DNA of 64,000 nucleotides from Gammaproteobacteria bacterium (GTDB lineage Bacteria > Pseudomonadota > Gammaproteobacteria > Pseudomonadales > Halieaceae). The DNA lies in NCBI GenBank assembly GCA_024742415.1, contig JANSYN010000004.1, positions 248,001-312,000 of the forward strand, written 5' to 3'. Both the position numbers and the translations under genes were made by a program. The notes below the pieces were generated by a model. The model was not told the origin of the DNA, ran no database searches, and saw only the letters and a program-made list of their open reading frames with translations. Below, piece after piece: positions 35,135 to 43,163 of this stretch (position 1 is its first letter; every line of letters starts with the position of its first letter).

Positions 35135-35997
35135 AGGGCGCTGGCTGGCGTGAGCGTGGTCTGGTTTTTGCCTGTGGCGGTCATCGCCTGGTAGGGGTGG
35201 CGACTCTCCCCGAGGCTCACGATGGCACTGCGGTACTGATACTGGTTGGCGGCCCGCAGTATCGCGTAGGCAGCCATCGCCAGTTCACTTTGCTGGCGCG
35301 CGACCTGGCGGAGCAGGCGATCCCTTCACTGCGTTTCGATTATTCCGGCATGGGCGATAGCGAGGGCGAGCAGCGCGAATTCAGCGACGTTGAGGAAGAC
35401 ATCGCCTGTGCTATCGATGCACTGATGGGCGAGGATCCAACGATCAAGCGTATCGTCTTGTGGGGGCTGTGCGATGCAGCATCGGCGGCCATGATGTATG
35501 CGCATCGCCATACGGCCATTTGCTCAATGGTGCTACTGAATCCCTGGGTGCATGGGGTGGAGTACTCGCCGCAAGTGAAGCTCTCACACTATTACCGTTC
35601 GCTGGCAACGGGATCCAGCGGATGGCGCCGCCTGTTATCTGGCAAGGTAAACGTTGCGGCCTCGATCAAGGAGTTCTTGCTCAGTTCAGTGCGTACCATC
35701 GCCGGTTCAGTCGGGCTACGCAGCGGCGCTGGCTCGCGCCACTCTTTTGTCGACCGGATGCTCAACGGGTTCAGTCAATATGACCGCAGCGCCCTGATCG
35801 TACTGAGTGAGAATGACCTCACCGCCAAAGAGTTTGCCACCCTGGCAGAGACTGATCGTGCGTGGCGTCGCCTACTTGCTCGTCCGGGCATCGAGTCACG
35901 GATGGTCGCAGACGCTGATCATACCTTTTCAGGCAAGCAGTGGCGTGGGGTGGTGTCAAGCATGACCTGTGAGTGGGTAAAAGGGGTGATTGAGTAA
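35131..35997 (+). CDS. exosortase A system-associated hydrolase 1 (copy 2)
   Basis: 288 residues, paralogue of the protein at 31893. LVGGPQYRVGSHRQ, FDYSGMGDSEGE and LWGLCDAASAAMM (Cys114 at the nucleophile elbow) are conserved. A late DADHTFS holds the expected catalytic histidine. Overlaps hydrolase 2 by ATGA. Together with ACP2 and hydrolase 2 it is the complete, compact copy of the module, while copy 1 is spread over 8 kb. Confidence 0.9.
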   Translation: MKGAGWRERGLVFACGGHRLVGVATLPEAHDGTAVLILVGGPQYRVGSHRQFTLLARDLAEQAIPSLRFDYSGMGDSEGEQREFSDVEEDIACAIDALMGEDPTIKRIVLWGLCDAASAAMMYAHRHTAICSMVLLNPWVHGVEYSPQVKLSHYYRSLATGSSGWRRLLSGKVNVAASIKEFLLSSVRTIAGSVGLRSGAGSRHSFVDRMLNGFSQYDRSALIVLSENDLTAKEFATLAETDRAWRRLLARPGIESRMVADADHTFSGKQWRGVVSSMTCEWVKGVIE

Positions 35998-36057
35998 GCG
36001 CTGCAGCGTTATGGCAGTTCGTGTGCAGACAGCGCCTCATGGCAGGTGTTCTTCGTG

Positions 36058-37950
36058 CTACCTGACTGATTCAGCGTTAGCATCCATCCATAGTTCAAAC
36101 ACGGTAAATATCCACACCAGTTCGCCGTAGTAGGCGGCGTGCTTGCTCTGATGCATTTCGATCGTCTTGTCGATAAATTCCGGCCGAATGAGCTGGCGTT
36201 TTTTCAGGGCCAGCAAGTTGTCATAGGCCATTTCTCGCAGTGGCTGGTAATCCTGCATCCATACACCAAAAGGCAGGCCAAAACCCTGCTTGCTCTTGGA
36301 GATGGTTTCCTGGGGCAACCAGCCCGTTAGCGCCTGTTTATAAAAATGCCTTAATTCCTTGCCCTTGATTTTTATGTCGCTGGGAATCGAGCAGGAAAAC
36401 TCAATTAATACGTCATCAAGCATAGGGTAGGTAACGTCTACTCCCGCGACGCAACACATATGCGACACCTTGCGCAAGTCGTTGTCCGCCAGAGTGAACT
36501 GCCAGTCCAGGTACAGCATGCGGTTGAGGTCGCTGCCCGCCTCTGGGCGGTGATAGACCGCGCGCTGCAGTTCCAGCGGCAGTGCGACGTTCACTTCGTG
36601 CAGAAAGTCATCGCTGAAGATCTCTTCTGGCAGGTGCTGGTGCAGGAAGTTATAGTTTTGCAGGCGATCGGGTAGCGGCGTCTTGGCCTGCGCGACGTAG
36701 CTGCGTGCCTTGCTGACCAGGCCCAGGGAAGCGGGCAGGGCGCGCAGTAGTGGCTCCAGCAGTCCGTTGCGTACCGCTTTCGGCACGTGTTGGTAGTGTT
36801 CGAACACACGCTGGAAATTGTAACGCTCATTGCCGGCAAACAGTTCGTCGCCACCATCACCGGCAAGCAGGGTGTCTACGCCGTGTTCCGCTGCCATACG
36901 CGCACAGAAGTAGGCAGGCAGTGCCGATGAATTACCAAAAGGTTCGTCGTAGCTGGTGGCGATCATGGGCAGTGCATCGACCACGTCCTGTGGGGTTACG
37001 TAGTATTCATTGAGCTTTACACCGAAATGCCGGGCGGTGGTTCTGGCAAACGGCATTTCGTCGTAGCCATCGGCAGCGAAGCCAATGGAGAATGCCTGCG
37101 CCTGTTCGTCACACAGTTCCGACATCACGCCCGTCACCGTTGAGCTATCCAGCCCGCCACTGAGAAAAGCGCCAACCTTGCCCTGCGTCGGCAGGTTGTT
37201 GGCAATCGCCTCGCGTAACTTGTCGCGCAGTGACTGGTGCAGTTCCTTGAGATGGCCCCGGGTATGTGATTCGTTGAAGCGCGGCGCCCAGTAGCACCTG
37301 AGCGTTACTTCACCGCCTTGCCACTCCAGGCAATGAGCGGCAGGGAGCTTTTTTATCTGGGCGAAAATTGAGCCGGGGCTGGGCACCATGTGGAAGTAGA
37401 CATAGTTGAAAACCCCCTGATTGAGCACGTTGGTGCTGGCGGTATCGAGATCGCGCAAGCAGGCACTGTCGCTACCAAAAGCCAGTGCGGCGTCAAGCTG
37501 GCGATAGTACAGAGTGTGTTGACCCACGCGATCAATAGCGGCGAGGAGCCGGTCGTTGGACGGATCGATGATACAGCAGGCAAAACTGCCATAGACATGC
37601 TCGAAGACGTCGCCGGCATGATCCCGGTAAGCCTCGGCAATGGCGGCGGCGCTGTCCTGTTGCTCATGAATGTGCTCGAGATGGGCGTCTTTGAAGCGTG
37701 GCCGACCGACAACGATCACCGCGCCACCACTGGGCATCGCAAAGAGCGAGCCGGTGGTGGCAACGCGATGATGTTCGGATCGATGAATCTTCGCAGGTAG
37801 CGTTGTGCGCAGGTTGCGCGCAGCCTCTGCGTCGCTGTCGGCAGTTTGGCTGATGGTGCCTTGCGTATACAGGCCCATCATGCCATGGCGTCGGGCCTGT
37901 GACGGCGGCTGATCGGTCTGCTCGGATGCTGACCCCATGTGCGGTTCCAT
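36058..37950 (-). CDS. asparagine synthase-like protein lacking the glutaminase cysteine
   Basis: 630 residues. The synthetase half is intact (FLSGGLDSSTV, GDGGDELFAGNERY, KSKQGFGLPFGVW). The N-terminal glutaminase-like domain reads HGMMGLYTQG where active enzymes have MCGIAG, so the catalytic Cys2 is replaced by Met and extra residues may precede it. It therefore cannot use glutamine in the usual way and may take free ammonia or another amine, or form a different bond, as beta-lactam synthetase does. Start at 37950 is uncertain (Met5 and Met24 are alternatives). Convergent with hydrolase 1; divergent from the esterase gene. Confidence 0.88.
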   Translation of the reverse strand: MEPHMGSASEQTDQPPSQARRHGMMGLYTQGTISQTADSDAEAARNLRTTLPAKIHRSEHHRVATTGSLFAMPSGGAVIVVGRPRFKDAHLEHIHEQQDSAAAIAEAYRDHAGDVFEHVYGSFACCIIDPSNDRLLAAIDRVGQHTLYYRQLDAALAFGSDSACLRDLDTASTNVLNQGVFNYVYFHMVPSPGSIFAQIKKLPAAHCLEWQGGEVTLRCYWAPRFNESHTRGHLKELHQSLRDKLREAIANNLPTQGKVGAFLSGGLDSSTVTGVMSELCDEQAQAFSIGFAADGYDEMPFARTTARHFGVKLNEYYVTPQDVVDALPMIATSYDEPFGNSSALPAYFCARMAAEHGVDTLLAGDGGDELFAGNERYNFQRVFEHYQHVPKAVRNGLLEPLLRALPASLGLVSKARSYVAQAKTPLPDRLQNYNFLHQHLPEEIFSDDFLHEVNVALPLELQRAVYHRPEAGSDLNRMLYLDWQFTLADNDLRKVSHMCCVAGVDVTYPMLDDVLIEFSCSIPSDIKIKGKELRHFYKQALTGWLPQETISKSKQGFGLPFGVWMQDYQPLREMAYDNLLALKKRQLIRPEFIDKTIEMHQSKHAAYYGELVWIFTVFELWMDANAESVR

Positions 37951-38126
37951 CCCGTGGGTTTATTGTGCAAGATGCTATCATTGTGTTCGAACACAGGTAA
38001 GGACGAACCGACAAAATAGCGGCTGAGTCGCTCCCAAGTGCGACTCAGTTCCAGTTCTTTCCCTTCGTCGGGCGGTGTCACGGAATTGAATTGCGCTGGC
38101 ATTTTGAAAAGATAGGAACCACAAAC

Positions 38127-39707
38127 ATGTTCGGACAACCAATCCTGGCAATGGCTGTGCTGGCCACACTTGCCTCTGCGAATCCCGCCGGTCCCGAAGC
38201 ACGCGCAAGCGCTGTGTCCGGGGCGCCTGTCGTTGCCCAGAACAGCTGGGACGACTACAAGCGAATTCGCCAGGGTAAATCCGTGCAGGTTGCCCCCGGT
38301 AGTGGCCCTGTACAAACCCATCCTGATCCCCGCCAGAACCAGCCTGTTGATACGGGTGCCAAGGCGATTACCCAGGGCGCTGCGCCTCAGGCGCAGGGTG
38401 CCAGTCATTTACCGCAGCCAAAGCGCCCGGGCGATGGTCGCTTTGAGATGCGCGCGAACGCGCAGCCCGTCTCTGCGCCTGCGCAGCCGACGCAGCAAAG
38501 CAACAGCTGGAAGTTCTACCTGGGAGAGTTAGCGCTGGCCGACACGCCGTTTTATGGAGCCTACCAGCGTGATTTTAAATGGGCCTACTCGCACCGGATA
38601 CCATTGTCGAATACCCCGCGTATTGTTGTGAGCATGCACGGTTCGGGTGGTGGAGAGGGCGCCATGCGCGTGTTTGGTCCCTCGGCCCTGGGCGACCTGG
38701 AAGTGAGAAACCAGGATGCCGAGGCCTATAGCCAGAGCCTGCGCGAGTGGTGGACATTCGGCCCGCAGTTTCGGCCCGCGCCTGGCAGGCGAATTGCGGC
38801 GACCCTGCACTACCTGCAAAAACGCTATAAGTTCAACGTCGACAAATACGGGATTGTTCTGGAAGGGTCTTCGATGGGAGGCGCTGGGGCGGTAGTCCAG
38901 ACGATGATATTACCCAGTCCCTGGCGCGAGAAAATCGCCTGGTCGTCGGCGCGCGCCGGCATCGTGATGCCGCGCCGGGTGTATGCCAGGCAACCGGGCC
39001 AGTACCGTAACTTTCCGCCGGACGCCGGCTGGGGCACCTGGCTCTGGGACAGGATCGACTTCGCCGTACAGGCCGCCCGGGACCCGGTCGTGCGCGGTAT
39101 TCACTACCGGCACGCCTTTGGTACCAATGACCAGTTCAGTGATGGGCCCGACGGCAGCACTATTTTGGAGTTCGTCAACATTGTTGAAGAAAACAGGATT
39201 GGCGGTGCCTTCAGCTGGACCCAGGGTGGGCACGGTGTTGGTGAGGCGGGCTTCAACATGCCGATGTTGTCAGTCTTTGAAGCGCCTGAGCAGGATGTCA
39301 CACTCGACCGGGCGCATCCGGCATTCACCCGGTCCACCGGAAACTATCCGCGCTCACCGGTTGACAGGTTAGACGAGCAGCGTTTTCCGCGCGGGCACTA
39401 TAATCTGGGCATCCTGTGGAATCACGCCGGCATCATCGACGATAAAACCCAGCTCGTGTTTCCGCTGCGCTACGTTGCTCGCTCAGGTTTCGGGAAGGGT
39501 GTTCCCGACCAGCCGCGCAATATCACGGTGAGTGTTACGCCGCGCAGGCCAGCGCATTTTGCGTTTCACGATGGCCAGAGGCTGAACTGGACGTGGGACG
39601 ACGGTGCGCTGTTTGGCACCGCTGTAGTGCAGGGTGATACGGTCACTATCGACAATATCCCACTGGACTCGGGCCAGCCCTACAAGAAGCTACGAATTTT
39701 CCATTGA
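38127..39707 (+). CDS. secreted esterase-like alpha/beta-hydrolase
   Basis: 526 residues. Signal peptide (MFGQPILAMAVLATLASANP), a Pro/Gln-rich spacer to about 140, then a hydrolase domain with the oxyanion-hole stretch VVSMHGSGGGEGA and nucleophile serine in LEGSSMGGAGA. A likely catalytic His lies in TQGGHGVGEAG. The C-terminal 90 residues look like a beta-sandwich. Resembles feruloyl-esterase and PHB-depolymerase type secreted esterases; it may deacylate the exported polymer. ATG at 38127 has AGGA 9 nt upstream, and an upstream GTG adds only 12 unsupported residues. Confidence 0.75.
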   Translation: MFGQPILAMAVLATLASANPAGPEARASAVSGAPVVAQNSWDDYKRIRQGKSVQVAPGSGPVQTHPDPRQNQPVDTGAKAITQGAAPQAQGASHLPQPKRPGDGRFEMRANAQPVSAPAQPTQQSNSWKFYLGELALADTPFYGAYQRDFKWAYSHRIPLSNTPRIVVSMHGSGGGEGAMRVFGPSALGDLEVRNQDAEAYSQSLREWWTFGPQFRPAPGRRIAATLHYLQKRYKFNVDKYGIVLEGSSMGGAGAVVQTMILPSPWREKIAWSSARAGIVMPRRVYARQPGQYRNFPPDAGWGTWLWDRIDFAVQAARDPVVRGIHYRHAFGTNDQFSDGPDGSTILEFVNIVEENRIGGAFSWTQGGHGVGEAGFNMPMLSVFEAPEQDVTLDRAHPAFTRSTGNYPRSPVDRLDEQRFPRGHYNLGILWNHAGIIDDKTQLVFPLRYVARSGFGKGVPDQPRNITVSVTPRRPAHFAFHDGQRLNWTWDDGALFGTAVVQGDTVTIDNIPLDSGQPYKKLRIFH

Positions 39708-39722
39708 TGCAGCGGCGCCGAA

Positions 39723-41063
39723 TCAGGCGCGGTTCTTGAAGCGCTCAGGGTTGATGTTCTGGCGCTTGAGCAGTTTGTAGAAATCGGTCCGATTGCGCTG
39801 GGCCAGTTGTGCGGCCTCGGCGACCGAACCGTTGGTCAGTCGCAGTACCTTCACCAGGTAATCATGCTCAAACTGCTCCCGGGCCTGGCTCAAAGAGGGC
39901 AGGAAATGGTCCTCTACGGTGAGCGCCTCGCGCACGAGGGAATCCGGGATGACGGGTGTCGTGGAGAGCGCCGCGCTGCGCTGCACGACGTTCTCGAGTT
40001 GCCGGACGTTACCGGGCCAGCTCGCGCTGATCATGACCTCCATTGCCCCCGGTGCGAAGCTGCTGACGTTACCCATCTGGTAGGCGCCTGTCTTGCGCAG
40101 GAAATGATTCGCCAGCAGGGGGATGTCCTCTACGCGCTCCGCCAGCGTTGGCAAGTGCAGGTTGACCACGTTCAGCCGGTAGAACAGGTCTTCGCGGAAA
40201 AGCCCATCGTGCATATCACGATCCAGATCCCTGTTGGTTGCTGAGATAATGCGCACGTCTACCGGAATGCTCTCGGTGCTGCCGATGGGTCGAATGCGGC
40301 GTTCCTGCAGTGCGCGCAACAGTTTCACCTGCAGCGGTGGTGGCATGTCGCCGATTTCGTCCAGCAGCAACGTGCCGCCATTGGCCGCACGAAAAAGCCC
40401 GCCGTGTTCGCTGATGGCGCCGGTGAAAGCGCCCTTTACATGCCCAAAGAGCTCCGACTCCAGTAATTGCTCCGGCAGCGCGCCGCAGTTCACGGCAACC
40501 AGGGGGCCCTGGCGCTGGGCATCGGCCTCGTGAATCGCCCTGGCCAGAAGCTCCTTGCCGGTACCGCTGTCTCCGGTGATCAGCACACTCACATCAGAAC
40601 CGGCAATCTGCTTTACCTGGTTGAGAATCCTTTCCATAGCGGAACTGTGCGTGACGATGTGCTCGCGCCAATCTTCGAAGATCTCGCTTTGCTGGCCGCC
40701 TGACTGCATCAGGGCCGCGCGAATGGTCGCGAGCAGGCGAGTCTTGTCGACCGGCTTGGTAAGAAACTCGAATACGCCTTTCTGCGTTGCTGAAACGGCT
40801 TCGGGTATGGTGCCCTGCGCGGACATAATGATGACCGGCAGGCCCGGATAAAAGTGGCGTACCTGCTCGAACAACTCCAGCCCGCTGGCGCCTTCCATGC
40901 GCAGGTCGGTGACGATGAGATCGGCAGGCGCGTTGCGCATTGCCTGCAGCGCCAGTTCCGCAGACTCTGCTGTTTCTACATCAAACCCCTCCGCTTCCAG
41001 GCGAATGGCAAGCAGCTTCAGGAGACTGCTGTCATCATCAACGAGGAGCAATCGATCCTGCAC
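39723..41063 (-). CDS. glrR: sigma54-dependent response regulator (GlrR/QseF type)
   Basis: 446 residues in order receiver, AAA+, Fis-type helix-turn-helix. Receiver: acidic DDD at the start and phospho-Asp in VTDLRM. AAA+: Walker A GDSGTGKE, the sigma54-contacting loop GAFTGA, and GGTLLLDEIGD. The DNA-binding part ends at about residue 440 (AAQLAQRNRTDFYKLLKR). I start at the GTG at 41063, with AGAGGAG 7 nt upstream; a longer reading to 41102 lacks this. Overlaps the lipoprotein gene by 26 bp. It replaces the PrsK/PrsR pair often found in exosortase loci. Confidence 0.92.
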   Translation of the reverse strand: MQDRLLLVDDDSSLLKLLAIRLEAEGFDVETAESAELALQAMRNAPADLIVTDLRMEGASGLELFEQVRHFYPGLPVIIMSAQGTIPEAVSATQKGVFEFLTKPVDKTRLLATIRAALMQSGGQQSEIFEDWREHIVTHSSAMERILNQVKQIAGSDVSVLITGDSGTGKELLARAIHEADAQRQGPLVAVNCGALPEQLLESELFGHVKGAFTGAISEHGGLFRAANGGTLLLDEIGDMPPPLQVKLLRALQERRIRPIGSTESIPVDVRIISATNRDLDRDMHDGLFREDLFYRLNVVNLHLPTLAERVEDIPLLANHFLRKTGAYQMGNVSSFAPGAMEVMISASWPGNVRQLENVVQRSAALSTTPVIPDSLVREALTVEDHFLPSLSQAREQFEHDYLVKVLRLTNGSVAEAAQLAQRNRTDFYKLLKRQNINPERFKNRA

Positions 41064-41592
41064 CTGGCGACTCCTCTTTACGTGTGCTGATGTCAGCTTC
41101 AAGGTCAGTTAATGCCTGTATTTTTTGTTCCAGAAGTACGCGCTGTTCCTGCGCCAGTTGCAGCTGTGCTTCCAGCTCCGCTTGTCTTTCGCTCGCCTGC
41201 TGGCTTCCCAGGTGGCTGTTAATCCGCGCCTGGTTATAGCGCCGCAGGATGCTTGCCAACCGCTGCTGTTCTATCAGTAGCGCTGTGTCTTCTTCCAGTT
41301 GTTGCAGCGCGTCGCGTGCCAGCGTCATGCCGCCGTAGGACCCGAGCTGCTGGTTCAGCAAGGCAAACAGAAACAGCGTGTCGGGCGTTTGCGGCCGGCC
41401 CATCTCAACCAGGCTGGCCACTGCATCTTCAGCGCTCATCTGCGCAACGTGCTTTTCCATCCCGAACCATTGCTGTAACGCGGCCACCGGGTTCTCGCGA
41501 ATCACGGGAACGGGCGGGGGAGTCGCGGGTGGCGCGATACAGCCACCCAGACACAGCGCGCAGAGAACGCTGGCGGCTAGTGCCCGGGGCAT
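41038..41592 (-). CDS. qseG: QseG-like lipoprotein
   Basis: 184 residues. Signal peptide with lipobox-type LGGC (lipidated Cys near residue 18), then a helical domain with a coiled coil from about 85. In enterobacteria the lipoprotein between glrK and glrR (QseG) activates the kinase from the outer membrane side. The same gene order here is the main evidence; sequence similarity is not obvious by eye. ATG at 41592 overlaps glrK by 16 bp, and the longer frame to 41664 has no signal-peptide logic. Confidence 0.8.
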   Translation of the reverse strand: MPRALAASVLCALCLGGCIAPPATPPPVPVIRENPVAALQQWFGMEKHVAQMSAEDAVASLVEMGRPQTPDTLFLFALLNQQLGSYGGMTLARDALQQLEEDTALLIEQQRLASILRRYNQARINSHLGSQQASERQAELEAQLQLAQEQRVLLEQKIQALTDLEADISTRKEESPGAGSIAPR

Positions 41593-43049
41593 GTCAGGCG
41601 GAAACACACGGGTAAATAGGGATGGTCGGCCATGGTTAGCGTGCCGCCCTGGGCCTCGATGCACTCGCGGGCAACGCTCAGGCCGATGCCCGAGCCCTTG
41701 ATCGGCCCGCTGCGTTTAGCAGCACTTTGGAAAAATGGCTCAAACACGCGCTCGGCATCCTCAATGGGAATGGCTTCACCGGAATTGGCAACGTCGATCA
41801 CAAGAGTAGCATCTTCAGCCCGCCAGTCGATATCAATGAGCCCGCCTTCGGGGGTGTAGGCCACCGCATTGGACAGCAAGTTATCCAGTGATGTGCGCAG
41901 TTTGTCACGATCGGCTGTCCATTGGGCGACGTGACCCTGACGCTCCAGGTGCAGGGCTTTTTTGTCCAGCATAAGACTGTAACTATTGAGCAGGTTTTGC
42001 CACATCTCCTCGAGGTCGAAGCGCTCAAGGGTGAGCGCTTGCGCCGGTAGTCGGTTGTAATCCAGCAGATTCTCGATGAGCCTTTGCAGCTCGATACCGT
42101 TTTGACGCAGGATGTCTACGATCTCCAGCTGCTGCTGCGACAGGTGCCCTGTCACCTGGTCGGCAAGGAGGTCTGCGCCTTCGCGAAGGCTCGACAGCGG
42201 TGTTTTTAATTCATGGGAGATATGTCGAAGAAACTGTTCCTTTTGCTGCTCGGATTCCTGCAGGCTTTGGCGCAGCCACTCCAGTTCACTGCCTACTGCC
42301 TGTAACTCCAGCGGCCCTGATATTTCTATCGGGTGGCTCAGGCCCGCAGTCCCCAGCTGGTGGATCTCCTGTGTCAGGGCTTTGACGGGTTTGTTGATCC
42401 AGTAGGCAAGAAACAGCAGCAATGCGAGGGTGGCTGCGGCCAGAATCAATAGCTGTAGCGTCAGATTCTCAATCAGCGAATCTGCCTCGCGGGCGTTGGA
42501 TGCCAGCATCTGGTCAACAGAGGACAGTAGCCAGGTCTTCACCGCGCTGCCCTGTTCCGAGATCACCGAAAAATCATGACTGACCCTTTGTCCCCTGTCC
42601 TGTGAGGTGGCCACGGGTGCGGTTTGGCCGGGCAGCGCGTTGGCCAGGGGCTCTGTCGTGAGTTCGGTAGCGGCGGGGTCGGGCAGCTCGATGCGCTCAA
42701 GCGAACCCATCAGGCGCCGGATGTCAGGGCTTTGTGAGGGCATGGCTGCTTGCAGGGCGCCCAGTTTCTGGATGAGTATGCTGCGCTCTCTTTCAAACAG
42801 TTCTGCCAGTTCGAAATCTGCCAGTGCAAGATACTGACGCGCTCGCCGCTCAAGTTCGAGTACATCGCGCTGGATTTCTTGTCCCAGGCGTGTGGCGTAC
42901 ACGACGGTCTGGTTCACCTCAAGGTTGGTTTCCGATAGCCGGCCCAGGGTGTTGACCGTAAACAGGATCGCAAGACACAGCGGTGCCAGCGCAGCAAAGA
43001 TGCTGACCAGTACCAATTGCTGCAGCGATCTTGGTTGCCACACTTGCAT
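41577..43049 (-). CDS. glrK: sensor histidine kinase (GlrK/QseE type)
   Basis: 490 residues. Membrane helix about 12-35, periplasmic helical region, second helix about 198-216, HAMP, then HisKA with H-box HISHELKTPLSSL and an ATPase domain with DNLLSNAVAYTP and GSGIGLSVAREC. Signals to GlrR. In enterobacteria this pair senses envelope conditions and drives the small RNA GlmY; here the position inside an EPS locus suggests control of polysaccharide genes. First gene of the three-gene operon. Confidence 0.92.
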   Translation of the reverse strand: MQVWQPRSLQQLVLVSIFAALAPLCLAILFTVNTLGRLSETNLEVNQTVVYATRLGQEIQRDVLELERRARQYLALADFELAELFERERSILIQKLGALQAAMPSQSPDIRRLMGSLERIELPDPAATELTTEPLANALPGQTAPVATSQDRGQRVSHDFSVISEQGSAVKTWLLSSVDQMLASNAREADSLIENLTLQLLILAAATLALLLFLAYWINKPVKALTQEIHQLGTAGLSHPIEISGPLELQAVGSELEWLRQSLQESEQQKEQFLRHISHELKTPLSSLREGADLLADQVTGHLSQQQLEIVDILRQNGIELQRLIENLLDYNRLPAQALTLERFDLEEMWQNLLNSYSLMLDKKALHLERQGHVAQWTADRDKLRTSLDNLLSNAVAYTPEGGLIDIDWRAEDATLVIDVANSGEAIPIEDAERVFEPFFQSAAKRSGPIKGSGIGLSVARECIEAQGGTLTMADHPYLPVCFRLTCPGH

Positions 43050-43163
43050 GTTGTGTTGACCGGGTTGGGGGCAGGGGCGATTGTAGCGTGACGCCGCGCA
43101 CGTGCAACAGGCGCTTTGCGGCCCGACTCAGACAGCCGTGCGCTCCGGCCATTATGCGGCGTG

